Positions 27,945 through 38,158 of a stretch of 64,000 bases of DNA are shown one piece after another. A program made the translations under genes and the position numbers. The notes under the pieces were generated by a model that searched no databases, was not told the origin of the DNA, and saw nothing but the letters and a program-made list of their open reading frames with translations. The stretch comes from Shewanella metallivivens (GTDB lineage Bacteria > Pseudomonadota > Gammaproteobacteria > Enterobacterales > Shewanellaceae): positions 114,792 through 178,791 of the forward strand of contig NZ_JAQQPZ010000005.1 in the NCBI RefSeq assembly GCF_028750675.1. Reading direction: 5' to 3'. Positions within the stretch are counted from its first letter, which is position 1, and each line of letters opens with the position of its first letter.

Positions 27945-28718
27945 ATGAAGTATTTGAAAAAAATTGTCTTTTTAACGCTGGCCTTGATCCCTATCAATAC
28001 AGCCGCAGAAGAGATCATCAAGTTAACCAGTGGTGAGTGGCCACCTCATCTGTCTATGCATCTTCCTGAAGATGGCTTTGCCGCAGCGATGGTAAGAGAA
28101 GCATTTTTAGCAGTGGGTATTACAGTCAATTACGGTTATTACCCATGGAAACGCGCTTACCACATCGCAAAGAACGGTTCTTCAGGATGGCACGGCAGTG
28201 TGGTGTGGCTGTACACAGATGAACGTGCGAAATCATTTTATTATTCAGATCCTGTGATAACTGAAAGTGGTTTTCTTTACTATTTGACCTCTAAACCTAT
28301 CGTTTGGAAATCTGTCGAAGACTTAGAAGGCATGGTGCTTGGCGGTACCTCTCATACTGTATATAAACGATTAGAAAGGGCAGAAAGCCAAAATATACTC
28401 AAAATTGATCGCGCAGGAAATTATGATGTGCTGTTTGATAGACTATTGGCCAAACGGATAGATGCTATTCCGAATATAAAAAGTGTCGCCGATTATTATC
28501 TTTACACTCGATACTCTCAAAAAGAAAGGGATAAGGTTACTTACTCGCCTACTGCGATTGAAACTCGTGTTTATCATTTAATCCTTAATAAAAAAGATCC
28601 AAACAACCAAAAATACATCGAACGATTTAATAAAGGATTAAAAATCATCAAAGAAAACGGTACTTACGATCTATTATTACACAGATTAGAAACAGGTTAC
28701 TTCTACCAGAACCATTAA
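27945..28718 (+). CDS. Periplasmic solute-binding protein (SBP_bac_3-like)
   Basis: The 257-aa protein has a signal peptide ending NTA-AE. It then has the layout of amino-acid-type periplasmic binding domains: LTSGEWPPHL near the N terminus, VNYGYYPWKRAYHIAKNG, SFYYSDPVITESGFLYY, VEDLEGMVLGGTSHTVY and a C-terminal FNKGLKIIKENGTYD. No ABC permease or ATPase is next to it, so it may act as a stand-alone sensor or scavenger. It is intact within a region of IS debris. Confidence 0.85.
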   Translation: MKYLKKIVFLTLALIPINTAAEEIIKLTSGEWPPHLSMHLPEDGFAAAMVREAFLAVGITVNYGYYPWKRAYHIAKNGSSGWHGSVVWLYTDERAKSFYYSDPVITESGFLYYLTSKPIVWKSVEDLEGMVLGGTSHTVYKRLERAESQNILKIDRAGNYDVLFDRLLAKRIDAIPNIKSVADYYLYTRYSQKERDKVTYSPTAIETRVYHLILNKKDPNNQKYIERFNKGLKIIKENGTYDLLLHRLETGYFYQNH

Positions 28719-28934
28719 TTCAACAACTTAGAACAGCAGCCATCACAAAATCAAGCTTTTACGTAGCGAGGTATTATAAAAGTGATTAGCAGTCCTTGCT
28801 CAAGACTTCGACATCAATCACTAAAATAATACTTTTCGTGAACTTAACTCTGTGGATAACTGAGATATTTTAATATTTATTGTGTCACGATAGTCAGTGC
28901 ATCGTGAAAGAGCTCATGTACACTTGCTCATCAA

Positions 28935-29985
28935 CTACCCGCCAAAAGTCTGTCTTTCTAAACTCGTTTGTATTTCTGCCAGCATTGCGATAAGCAATAA
29001 CACATCATATCGCTTTGGACACCGACTGCGACTTTGCCTCAGCCCCATGCCATATTGCGGGCTTTTTAAATCCCGAAAGGTTTCTTCAATTTGCATGCGT
29101 TTAGCATATAGCTCAACCACTTTTATTGAGTTGAAATATTCAGGTGGTAAGTTGGTTGCCAGCATCCAAGGTTCCTTGCTACCTAAGCGATAACTCTTTT
29201 GTGCGGTGTGGTTTCGGGCCGCTTTTGAAGAGCGCTTATCTTTACGTAATTTGGGCTTAGCCTTAAATAGATGTAAATGGCAGCTTAGCGGTGATTTACG
29301 TGCAAGCTGGACATTACCTATGTATTTAGCGGTTGAGTTTGCTTTCGGATAGAGCGATTTATTCGAGAACCAGGTCGCTTTTCCATGATGCATAAAGCTT
29401 ACATCGCCACGTACCCTACCAAGCCAGAACCAACCATAACGTTCGACTTCTCTGAACCAGGTATTACGATAACCGACATCGGTCACGATGAGCGGACAAC
29501 AGCCTTGAGGTAGAACATTGGCGAGTTCAGCGAGAAACGCATTATGGCTGCGAGGTGCGTTGTAGTCTTCAAACAAAAAAAGTGCGTTCATATACAGTCA
29601 CAGAGCGACCTTGAACACTGATGGATGCACGTAGCGTCATTATTCGGAGCTGTTCACGGACATCAGACCAATCGACCAGGATATTAGGCATAGGATTTGA
29701 GCCACACAAATATCGAGAATGCCATTGATAGATGGTTATTTTATCTTTAGATAAGTGATGATTACCTAAAAGTCGATCGATACGTTAAATGTTATGTTTA
29801 GCCGCCACAGAGCCTGTGATATTACGACCAAGCTGAGTAAGTGATAATTGATTACCATCGAGGAGTGACTCAGTAGCAACCATCAGAGAATTTAGCCGTT
29901 TTTGGTGTATTTGAGGGCATTGTTTTTTGATTAAATCGTGTAAGATATGGATATCACGCGTGGTGTTAGATTTAATAGGTTTTTG
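28935..29985 (-). pseudogene. IS4-family transposase, frameshifted
   Basis: The 218-aa 3' frame (28935-29591) has the DDE core of IS4 transposases: LIVTDVGYRNTWF, then the YREK-like AKRMQIEETFRDLKSPQYG. Reading upstream in another frame (to about 29985) gives the N-terminal part (SLMVATESLLDGNQLSLTQLGR, DWSDVREQLRIMTLRASI). An in-frame TAA after AAKHNI and a frameshift at a run of T near 29575 separate the halves. The transposase is inactive. Confidence 0.85.
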
Positions 29986-30072
29986 GCGAAATTGATTAGA
30001 ACAGATAGCACCATGCGTGTCTACTATCCTGAAATTTAAAAGAATTATCTGGGGATCCCCTAGATGCGGGCG

Positions 30073-30633
30073 TTAGGCATACATGACTAAATTTTCGAGT
30101 TTCTTATTAGTACTCTTGTTTCTTCCTCGATTGGTTTGCGCTTGTATGTTTCCAAATCAAGGTGAAGAATACGATGCGTTAATTAAACTTGAAAAGTTGG
30201 AGAGCAAAAACAGGTACCAACTCTCTGTTCCCAGAATCATTGAAAGCTCTAGTGGTTGGCCAATCGTAACTTTAATCTACTCTTCTCACGAATTAGACAA
30301 AGATTGTAAAGAAGAAACTCTTAGTGATGGAACTCAATTATTATGTCTTCCCCAAAAACAAATTCGCGAAGAATTAACTCTAAATAGCACTTGGGAAAAG
30401 ACAATAGATTGGCTATCAAACAAAAACTTATATGAAGGGGAGATTCAAATTATGGAACGAGAAAGTTTTTCCGTCGAAGTATCAGTAATGTGGGAAACCG
30501 AGGTTTGTTTAACATTTGGGCGTAAAGTAATAATCAAGTAGTATGCCTAACCTAACAAAACAATAAACAACGTTCGCTTCGCTCACTAGGAAAAAGCCTC
30601 GCTATCGCTCTGCTTTTCCCGTTATTGTAAGCG
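30073..30633 (+). mobile_element. Orphan integron gene cassette
   Basis: The segment begins with the inverse core GTTAGGCATAC and ends with an attC that starts GTATGCCTAAC. The two are exact 11-base complements, as expected for the two halves of one cassette's recombination site. A single ORF fills the interior with a 9-base leader, as in typical cassettes. No integrase gene is nearby. Confidence 0.8.
30083..30541 (+). CDS. Cassette-encoded hypothetical exported protein
   Basis: The 152-aa product has a Sec signal peptide (hydrophobic SFLLVLLFLPRLV, then a Cys in CACMF that could be a lipobox). The mature part is mostly beta-prone and contains several cysteines (CKEE, LLCLP, VCLTF). It resembles no family I can name, typical of integron cassette genes. 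It stops exactly where the attC begins. Confidence 0.75.
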   Translation: MTKFSSFLLVLLFLPRLVCACMFPNQGEEYDALIKLEKLESKNRYQLSVPRIIESSSGWPIVTLIYSSHELDKDCKEETLSDGTQLLCLPQKQIREELTLNSTWEKTIDWLSNKNLYEGEIQIMERESFSVEVSVMWETEVCLTFGRKVIIK

Positions 30634-30639
30634 TTAGCC
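30541..30639 (+). other. attC recombination site of the orphan cassette
   Basis: The site begins with core GCCTAAC and ends with GTTAGCC. In between, ACAATAA-N-CAACG and CGTTATTGT give the paired L boxes, with an imperfectly self-complementary middle. The length of ~99 bases is within the attC range. Confidence 0.8.
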
Positions 30640-30840
30640 CATAGAAATTTTTATACAAAACTTACCTAATACAGTTGACCACCTAAAACGTTTCTGTCCA
30701 GGTACGGTTTAGATTGACCACTCTAAGAAGTTATTGCTCCAAAGCTTTTTAATGTTTATAAGGCTCACAAGTTCTTGGTGTTGAGAGTCAACATCCGCGA
30801 CTCTCGTTGCATAATTTTTATCCCATACAAATAATTTCAT

Positions 30841-33800
30841 TTACAAATTCTCACTGGTGTTAACTGTTGATAAATCTAACCACGCATCATCAGGGTGCCA
30901 ATTTGTGGACCAGTCAGGAATGTCCGTAGCCATCATTGGTCTCGCAATTGCGTAGCCCTGCGCCAATTCACAACCTAGCTCTAAAAGTGCTGTACCGTGT
31001 GCAATTGTCTCAACGCCCTCAGCAATCACATCACGTTTAAATGACCTAGATAACGCCACAACGCTCTCGACAATTACCAAGTCATTTGGGTCAATCAACA
31101 TATCTCGGATAAAGGACTGGTCTATTTTAATCAAATTCGCCGGTAAGCGTCTAAGGTGACTCAGCGAAGAGTAGCCCGTACCAAAGTCATCTAAGGCAAA
31201 AGTAACCCCCAACTCAATACAGGTGTGCATAGTTTCAGAAACCTGCAACAAATCACCTATCTCGCTGGTTTCAAGTACTTCTAACTCTAAAGAACGAGGA
31301 GAAACCTCAGGGAATTCTGCTAATAGATGCGCTAAGCGCGTTGCAAAATCTTTACTCTGTAATTGAATTGCACTGATATTAACACTGACAGGAATGTCTA
31401 GCCCTAAATTGTTCCATAGCTTAATTTGCTTTAGAGCACTGCTAATAACCCACTCGCCAAGCTCTATACTAAGCACATTATTTTCAATGGCAGGCAAAAA
31501 ATCATTAGGGCCGACCAAACCTCGCCCGGGAGACTGCCAGCGGATCAAGGCTTCAGCACCTATGATGGCCCCCGTTTTCATGTTGACTTTTGGCTGGTAA
31601 TAAAGAATAAATTCATTTTTATCTAGAGCCATACGTATCAACTCTAACTTTTCGTGATAACGGACCAAGTTGGTATTATATTCAGAATCAAACAATCGAT
31701 ATCGGTTTTTCCCCTCTTGCTTCGCAACATACATGGCTTGATCAGCAATCCGTATCAGTTGATCGGCATCGACACCATCTTGTGGGAAAGTAGCAACCCC
31801 GATACTGACTGAGATTTCTAACACTGCTCCATCTATGGCAATCGGCTCTGATGCAGCCAGTAACAGTCGTTCAAGAAGAGGCTCGCAACTTTCAAGCGTT
31901 TCAACATTTCCCATCACAGCAACAAACTCATCCCCGCCTACGCGGGCCAGAGTATCATCGCTGCGTAAAGCTGCTTTCATCTGAGTAGAGACTGCTATTA
32001 ATAATTCATCACCAACCGCATGACCGTAGGTATCATTCACTTCTTTAAACCCATCTAAATCGAGAAATGCAACCATCAACGATGACTTTTGACGCCGTGT
32101 ATGTCTTATGGATTGATTGAGACGGTCTAATAACAATGTCCGGTTCGGTAGGCGGGTTAGTGCATCATAATGAGCAATGCGCTCTAATTGTTCCTGATGC
32201 TCTTTAATCTGCGTGATGTCATTAAATAGGGCCACGTAGTTTTGCACGACTCCGGCATTATCAATCACAGAGCTAATTGTGAGCAGCTCGGGATAAACCT
32301 GCCCATTTTTACGCTTGTTCCAGATTTCACCTGTCCAATGGCCATTTTTTTCTAAAGAGCCCCACATCTGTTTATAGAACTTTCGCGAATGGCGTCCAGA
32401 CTTAAGAAGCCGCGGGTTTTGGCCAATCACCTCATCACGCGTATAGCCTGTGGTGGCACAGAATGCATCATTAACATCCATGATGTCACCATGAATGTCA
32501 GTGATGGTGATACATTCTCTGGCATAAGTGAATACGCTTGCGGCGAGCTTGAGCTTCTCTTCAGCTTGCTTACTCTTGGTAATATCTTGATGAGTGCCAG
32601 ACAACCGGATGGCCTTGCCATCGTTGGTTCGTTGTATCACCCGGCCGCGATCGAGTATCCAAATCCAGTCACCATTCTTGTGCTGCATTCGGAACTCGCA
32701 TTCTAAGGTTTCAGTCTCGCCAACGGAGTGACGCATTAACATTTCTTTGGTTTTATTTACATCATCGGGGTGCAGTAGTTTTTCCCAGGTGTCGATGCTA
32801 ATGGGTTCAAGCTCTTGAAGGCTATACCCCAACATTTCGGCCCAGCGTTCATTGAATATGACTTTACCTGTTAGTGCATTCCATTCCCATGTTCCGATGT
32901 TAGCGCCCCACAGTACTTCAGAATAACGTCGATTTTGTACTCTCAATTTGTACTTAGCTTCCAGTAGAGCAATTTGACGCTGCCTAATTTCAGTAATGTC
33001 TTGGATCAATGATTTAACACCAACGACCTCACCGTTTTCATTTACAATTGGCGTGTCATGCCATTCGCAAATGATCCTGCGACCATTTTTTGTTATGTTT
33101 TCATTTATATTGATGGATCCTTCATTGTTTTGTAATATTTGCTGAATGATATTTTCGATATCACCCCTAATTGCTTCAGGTACCAATAAGTCTAATAAAC
33201 AACGCCCTCTGACTTCATCTTCGGAGTAGCCGAATATGGCTTCTGCCGACTTATTCATTTCAATACAATTGGAGTTTTTATCTCTTGAAATGTATCCAAG
33301 CGGGGTATTTTGAATATGGTAAGCGAGTGCCTCCTGACTGGTCCGCAATTCCTTCTCGGTCTTGTTGCGCTCGGTTACATCCCGAATTAAGCCCATAGTG
33401 CCCTGAATTTGACCATCAACATCTTTGACCACGATTCGTGTGGTTTCACCGACAACCATACTGCCATCTTTGCGTTGGTAATTCGCTTCGTAAGGCTTGA
33501 CCCTCTCTTCAGCAGTTTGATTAAAATACATTTGACCATACTGGTCATACTCTTCAGTATTTCTATAAAGAATTGATACATTTTCTCCCACAAGCTCATC
33601 CGCGGAATAGCCCAGCATAATTTCCAAGCTGTGATTGACTGAAATAATATTGCGGTTTTTATCGGCGAAAAAAAAGGCGTCAGTTATACCATCAAAAATT
33701 GATGTGTATAAGATTTGGTTATTAAGTGAGACTTTTTTAGCCTCTTCAAACGCGAGAAAATTCTCTTTAAGCTCTTTTGGTAACCAGTACCTAAGGAGAA

Positions 33801-34119
33801 GCAAGATGATGAGTAAGGCTGCAGCAATATTGATAAATTTAGGAATAATAAGTAAATCGGGCCGCGACAGCAGGTCGTGAATCCCCTTAGGTATCAGCCC
33901 GTACAATGAATTGAAATACAGCCCAAAATAGACACTCTCAACGATGGTTCTAAAAGCATCAACGGTGAGAATTACCAATAGAATAATAAGCGTACCGCTG
34001 ATAGCGCCATCAACAGCCTTTAATTGTCTAATTTTGACCAGATAGATACCTACAATAACCAACCATAATATGGTTATCACCCAGTATAACATTGGTGTAA
34101 CCAAGTCAAATATACCCAT
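30841..34119 (-). CDS. Membrane multi-PAS GGDEF-EAL cyclic-di-GMP protein
   Basis: The 1092-aa protein has three or four N-terminal transmembrane helices (about residues 5-110), four PAS/PAC sensor modules (about 135-660), a GGDEF domain with intact GGDEF (about 725) preceded five residues earlier by the RSDD inhibitory site, and an EAL domain with EALIRW (about 855), DDFGTGYSS and an EGVET loop. Both synthesis and breakdown of c-di-GMP look possible. The input is membrane and PAS signals. It is intact and ends before the decayed chemoreceptor upstream, so it has its own promoter. Confidence 0.93.
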   Translation of the reverse strand: MGIFDLVTPMLYWVITILWLVIVGIYLVKIRQLKAVDGAISGTLIILLVILTVDAFRTIVESVYFGLYFNSLYGLIPKGIHDLLSRPDLLIIPKFINIAAALLIILLLLRYWLPKELKENFLAFEEAKKVSLNNQILYTSIFDGITDAFFFADKNRNIISVNHSLEIMLGYSADELVGENVSILYRNTEEYDQYGQMYFNQTAEERVKPYEANYQRKDGSMVVGETTRIVVKDVDGQIQGTMGLIRDVTERNKTEKELRTSQEALAYHIQNTPLGYISRDKNSNCIEMNKSAEAIFGYSEDEVRGRCLLDLLVPEAIRGDIENIIQQILQNNEGSININENITKNGRRIICEWHDTPIVNENGEVVGVKSLIQDITEIRQRQIALLEAKYKLRVQNRRYSEVLWGANIGTWEWNALTGKVIFNERWAEMLGYSLQELEPISIDTWEKLLHPDDVNKTKEMLMRHSVGETETLECEFRMQHKNGDWIWILDRGRVIQRTNDGKAIRLSGTHQDITKSKQAEEKLKLAASVFTYARECITITDIHGDIMDVNDAFCATTGYTRDEVIGQNPRLLKSGRHSRKFYKQMWGSLEKNGHWTGEIWNKRKNGQVYPELLTISSVIDNAGVVQNYVALFNDITQIKEHQEQLERIAHYDALTRLPNRTLLLDRLNQSIRHTRRQKSSLMVAFLDLDGFKEVNDTYGHAVGDELLIAVSTQMKAALRSDDTLARVGGDEFVAVMGNVETLESCEPLLERLLLAASEPIAIDGAVLEISVSIGVATFPQDGVDADQLIRIADQAMYVAKQEGKNRYRLFDSEYNTNLVRYHEKLELIRMALDKNEFILYYQPKVNMKTGAIIGAEALIRWQSPGRGLVGPNDFLPAIENNVLSIELGEWVISSALKQIKLWNNLGLDIPVSVNISAIQLQSKDFATRLAHLLAEFPEVSPRSLELEVLETSEIGDLLQVSETMHTCIELGVTFALDDFGTGYSSLSHLRRLPANLIKIDQSFIRDMLIDPNDLVIVESVVALSRSFKRDVIAEGVETIAHGTALLELGCELAQGYAIARPMMATDIPDWSTNWHPDDAWLDLSTVNTSENL

Positions 34120-34189
34120 ATTTATTCCTGTAGTATGCCTGCCTGTTAATTATGGATATAAGAAAACGCTCATTATTAATCAACAATGG

Positions 34190-35060
34190 TTATATCTTAA
34201 ATTGTTCGACCAACTCTTTGAGGTGCTCTGATAAATGCGCTATTTCACCCGTTGAAGATCTTGTCTGGTTTGCAGCGACCGTATGTTCTTCTGCGATACG
34301 TTTTACATTAGTGACATTTTCGTTAATGCTTTCTTCCACCGAGCTTTGTTCCTCTGATGCACTTGCAATCTGTATATTCATGTCATTAATCACACTGATA
34401 GCGTGAGTAATGGCCTGTAATGCTCGGCCCGTCTCATTGGCTTACTCTACACTCTGCCGCTTGATTTTTCCCCTGAACCATGACCGCTACAGTGCTTTGT
34501 GTGCCAGCCTGAAGCCGCTCAATCAATATTTGGATTTCTTGGGTAGAACCCTGCGTTCGCTGAGCAAGCGAACGAACTTCGTCGGCCACGACAGCAAAGC
34601 ATCGTCCTTGCTCGCCAGCACGTGCCGCTTCAATCGCAGCATTGAGCGCCAGCAAATTAATTTGGTCAGCAACCCCACGGATAACATCCAAAATTTTCAC
34701 AATATTTAGGGTTGCCAGTTCGACTTCCCCCTGCTTTTCAGAAGACTCATTCACCCTGTCAGCAAACGTTTTTGGTCTGCTCCAAGAAACCATTTATCTT
34801 ATCTAGATAAACTTTATACTGATTTAATCTGGTGTCATTTTTAGTGTTGAAGCAGCCCAGTACATTCATACGAACCATTAGCATATTTGCCTGCAAACGC
34901 CCTCCTAGATTGGTGTCTCTGGTTAGACTTTCGTATGTCGTGATGCCTTCATCCGCTTTTTTTAGTGCGATAATACTCACGCTGAGCACGACGGAAAGGA
35001 AGATTAAACAACTGAAAAACTAAAACCTATCTTTAAGCCTAATCGTAAATCTCTAAACAT
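34190..35060 (-). pseudogene. Methyl-accepting chemotaxis protein, decayed
   Basis: From 35060 the minus strand reads MFRDLRLGLKIGFSFSVV, a frameshift, then LSVSIIALKKADEGITTYESL (a 4HB-type sensor start). Around 34790 it jumps directly to the signalling domain ([36 protein letters not shown], in pieces) and then, in another frame, the C terminus (ASASEEQSSVEES to LVEQFKI). The second transmembrane helix, HAMP and first methylation helix are missing. The hairpin tip has GRCF instead of GRGF. Confidence 0.9.
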
Positions 35061-35252
35061 ATACTTATCGAATCTCTGAATGGAGTTTATTTGAATATTC
35101 ACTTTTAACGCATAAAACATTTAAATAATAGAGGCTTCTATACAAATTAACTAATACTTAACACTTAAAGTTTTATAAGTTTGATCAGAGTCGCAATTTG
35201 GAACCACCTTCAAATCGACTAAAACTTGTGCTTTTGTATCTATTTCGTTGGC

Positions 35253-35394
35253 AAGTTTCATATCACGGTTGACTCATTAGATGGCACTGGCCACTTTGTT
35301 GAGCTCGCTATTATGACCGACGACGAATCGATGCTAATTGCTTATAGATCTAAACTTGTGACGTGGCTCAAGAAGTCCGCAGAGATTGAAAGGT
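35253..35394 (+). pseudogene. CYTH-domain (CyaB-like) fragment
   Basis: The frame reads [26 protein letters not shown] and ends EIER-stop. This matches the 'R-H-LD-V-GLG-F-E-E' strand pair of class IV adenylate cyclase/thiamine triphosphatase CYTH proteins. Both the N-terminal EXEXK motif and the rest are missing. Confidence 0.5.
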
Positions 35395-35920
35395 AGATTC
35401 CTACCCTATCGATTAGTTTTAGTTTCCTATAGTTCAATCAAGCAGTGCTTATTGCTATTAAAGAGCCAATTAGTTAGAGCCTTCTGGATTAAGGCAAAAA
35501 GAGAGAAATGGAGAGAAGTTGGATGTCGATCAGCATCGCATGTAACACATATGAGTCTCCCGCCAGTCAATAGCCGAACTTAACTAATTTGGCTGCTTTT
35601 GCAGTCAAATTAAAATCAATCAACAAATCCATCTACTTCGCATGTTGTCGGACTGGTTTTCCGCTGCGATCCAAGCCAGCCGCAAATGCGGACGTTACCC
35701 ATAGATTTTCTCATCAATAACGGCAGCTCAAGAGCCACTGCCATAACTCACTTTTGCCATAAAGTCAGTTAGAGTAGATGCTTCATGTCGACAACTCACT
35801 CTCCATTTTCCATACTTTACCTAATCTGACAGAATCGCTTTAGACAATCAGGTCCAACATGGAAATTCTATCCAGTTACCGTAATTTTCTTGCAAAAGTC
35901 TTTACCTTCAGCTTGAATGC

Positions 35921-35944
35921 GTTTTCTGTTCGCGAACAGAAAAC
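35921..35944. promoter_or_regulatory. Perfect 24-bp palindrome, probable operator
   Basis: GTTTTCTGTTCG followed directly by CGAACAGAAAAC is a perfect palindrome ending 16 bases before the ATG of a small ORF. The CTG and CAG halves are 8 bases apart, not 10, so it is not a standard LexA box. Confidence 0.65.
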
Positions 35945-35960
35945 ACAACGGAGCAGGGTT

Positions 35961-36164
35961 ATGCTTAAACCACAAGATCTATTAGTTACTTTTAAAATTC
36001 TGAGTTATGAAATTGGTTGCTCATCTGTAAAGAGTAGAAGTCACAACTCAAGGAAGGCTCCATGGGTAATCTTTGAACTTTGGGGCAGAAATGTGTTAGT
36101 CCTTAACCGGCTTCCTCACCAAAATAGCCAAAAAATATCAAACTTTAATATAAACGCACACTAA
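35961..36164 (+). CDS. Small or truncated HTH-like ORF (67 aa)
   Basis: It starts MLKPQDLLVTFKILSYEIG, which reads like the N-terminal winged-helix start of a family of small regulators. It is preceded by GGAGCAGGG and the palindrome. The remainder does not continue the family pattern, so the gene is probably frameshifted or truncated. The family link is a weak recollection. Confidence 0.35.
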   Translation: MLKPQDLLVTFKILSYEIGCSSVKSRSHNSRKAPWVIFELWGRNVLVLNRLPHQNSQKISNFNINAH

Positions 36165-36426
36165 TATCATTGTAATCTCTGAAGGAAGGTCATACTCGAT
36201 GAACAATTTACATTGCTCATCACACTCAAGCAGAGCGACTCTATTTTCACAATTTATAATGCTTTCAAAGAGAAGCATAGCTATAAATATTGGTAAAAAT
36301 TAAGAACATATCGATGCTGATTTTACCATTTATGTACTGAAGAAATGGTTACATAGGCATGTAGAACTGTCGAACCTCCAGACATTAAGCATATAATGTC
36401 TGGAGGGATATTACGGTATAATGACA

Positions 36427-36750
36427 TTAATAATGACAAGTTTTGCAGTCTCGATCTGCAGTTTTACCATCATGACATGACCAACAAAACTCCTTATTAT
36501 TATGACCTTGTAAAGTAAAGTTATATCTTTGTGGTTCAAATAATGCTTCACCATCGATAGGACTATGACAGTCAGCGCAGGTGTAGAAACCATTTCTTGC
36601 ATGAGTTTCAGAAGAAAAAGTTACGGCACCTTTACCGCCACCACCATATTGTCGGTCCTCTTCAATTGGCGTTGCCATTGCACTAAAACTAATTAATTCA
36701 AAGGCAACCACAGCGAGCAATAAACAAAGGTTTGCTGTGGTAAGCTTCAT
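36427..36750 (-). CDS. Small triheme c-type cytochrome (c7/c3-like)
   Basis: The 107-aa product has a signal peptide (ending AMA-TP) and three CXXCH motifs (CADCH, CWSCH, CKTCH) at about residues 58, 89 and 101. Possible axial histidines lie in SETHARNG and LQGHNN. This matches the c7-type triheme domain family of periplasmic electron carriers. It directly follows a fragment of lldD on the same strand, suggesting both were once one lactate-oxidation unit (inference). Confidence 0.85.
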   Translation of the reverse strand: MKLTTANLCLLLAVVAFELISFSAMATPIEEDRQYGGGGKGAVTFSSETHARNGFYTCADCHSPIDGEALFEPQRYNFTLQGHNNKEFCWSCHDGKTADRDCKTCHY

Positions 36751-37118
36751 TAGACCTCCTGCATCACAATCGATGGGTCATCTGCATCACCGGTTAGTAC
36801 CATGCTAGACACTAGCTCAGTATGGAAGCGCGCAAATTGCATCTCCACCCCTTTGACTCCACCACCCAGACTTGCTCGCAACATAGGCCGACCGACCAAT
36901 ACCGCTTGAGCGCCATAAGCTAAAGCTTTGAGCACATCCCCCCATCACGAACACCACCGTCGACTAAAATGGGCATTGTATAACCACGATCTCGTAGCGC
37001 TTTTACAATTGATGGGAGTACATGCATTGTTGCCGGTGTAGAGCTCAACACCCGCCCAGCAGAGTCTACGTCGATTGCAAAAAATGGGGCTCCAACATCT
37101 TGCACAATATCAAGTCGT
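36750..37118 (-). pseudogene. lldD-type FMN L-lactate dehydrogenase, 3' fragment
   Basis: Two overlapping frames give the FMN-binding end of alpha-hydroxy-acid oxidases: ILVDGGVRDGG, then after a one-base frameshift VLKALAYGAQAVLVGRP and the C-terminal MQFARFHTEL. Only about the last third remains. At about 37120 the sequence changes to an unrelated regulator fragment on the other strand. Confidence 0.85.
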
Positions 37119-37129
37119 TCAAATGCCGA

Positions 37130-37645
37130 TTATTGTTTACTAGCCAACAAACCCTAGAACAGCTTGAAATTAAGGGCTTCTATTTAGGATTACTGTACCT
37201 TTTACGACCCCAACGGATCTCGTTACCGCCACTTCGTAACCGAAAAAATGATATAGGTTTATTACTGATACATTTTACCGAGCAAGCCTGTCAAATACTT
37301 GAGCGGGAGTATTTATCAACTCCTGTAACGTTAATTGAAAAACTAGAATCTTACGACTTCCCAGGTAATATAACCGAACTCAAATCATTGGTTTTTAGCG
37401 CCGCTCATATTAGTTATGGTAATGAGTTGTCGGTGACACCATTTCTTCAAGCACTAAACCAGTCATCCCCTTCACAAGTAAAGCAAGACATAAAGTTCCC
37501 AGAAACGCTTCCAACAATTAATGATGTAGTGCAAAAGCTCATCCATGAAGCATTAGTTCGCACAAATAACAATCAAAGTGCTGCAGCGAAGTTACTAGGT
37601 ATCACTCAGAGTGCTTTAAGCCGTCGCCTAAGTAAAAGTGAATGA
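37130..37645 (+). pseudogene. Sigma-54-dependent (NtrC-family) regulator, 3' fragment
   Basis: The frame begins inside an AAA+ domain and contains the post-sensor motif RISLPPLRNRKNDIGLLLIHF, the YDFPGNITELKSLV block (usually YxWPGNVREL) and a Fis-type C-terminal helix-turn-helix (NNNQSAAAKLLGITQSALSRRL). Walker A and the GAFTGA loop are missing. It is fused at its 5' side to the lldD fragment. Confidence 0.85.
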
Positions 37646-37800
37646 AATTAATTGGAAATGGAAATCTACATAAGGTGGGATGTAAGCTTTGCTCAAACGG
37701 GTACCGTGTCAGCGCAATTTTGAGTTTGAAATGCTCTACATGCCTTAGACTTGGTCGGTATCGAACGCAAAAAACCTTAAGCCAACTTCACGACTTTTAA
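37642..37800 (+). CDS. Small CxxC protein (52 aa), doubtful
   Basis: Its ATG overlaps the stop of the regulator fragment (ATGA). The product has two CxxC pairs (CKLC and CSTC) about 17 residues apart, a zinc-ribbon-like pattern, and a basic tail. No independent Shine-Dalgarno is seen. Confidence 0.3.
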   Translation: MKLIGNGNLHKVGCKLCSNGYRVSAILSLKCSTCLRLGRYRTQKTLSQLHDF

Positions 37801-38158
37801 TTTTGTGATCAGAATGATTTATTTGTCTATCATTTACTTGCATAATCATATACAAAGGCAATTGATTTAACATGCATTTGGGTTAAGAAATATCACCATT
37901 AGAGACGATTTCAAACCTCTATTGGCAGTAGATATTTTTGACGATACCCAATCCACAAAGGTGTTATCTTTGGTATGAGAACTTGTGAGAGCGTAAGTTT
38001 ATGATAAAAAGTAAAAAAACCTTTCGAATAATTTTACTGTATAGCATTAACAACCTAAAGGCTTAGGCGTAACTAAATATTCAATATGTTTGCTAAGAAA
38101 AATTTATCGTAATGCTGTCTGAAAAGTATTCAGTTTACAATAATAGGGATAATATTAT

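Larger units (their letters stand above)
35061..36420. other. Largely non-coding, decayed segment
   Basis: These ~1.36 kb contain no intact large gene. They hold a CYTH-domain scrap (35253-35394), an imperfect hairpin at about 35588-35613, a perfect 24-base palindrome (35921-35944) in front of a small ORF, and no further recognisable gene. The sequence is AT-rich. Confidence 0.5.

Noticed and set aside
35921..35944. LexA box
   Set aside because: The CTG and CAG halves are separated by 8 bases, not the 10 of the enterobacterial SOS box, so I list it only as an unknown operator.
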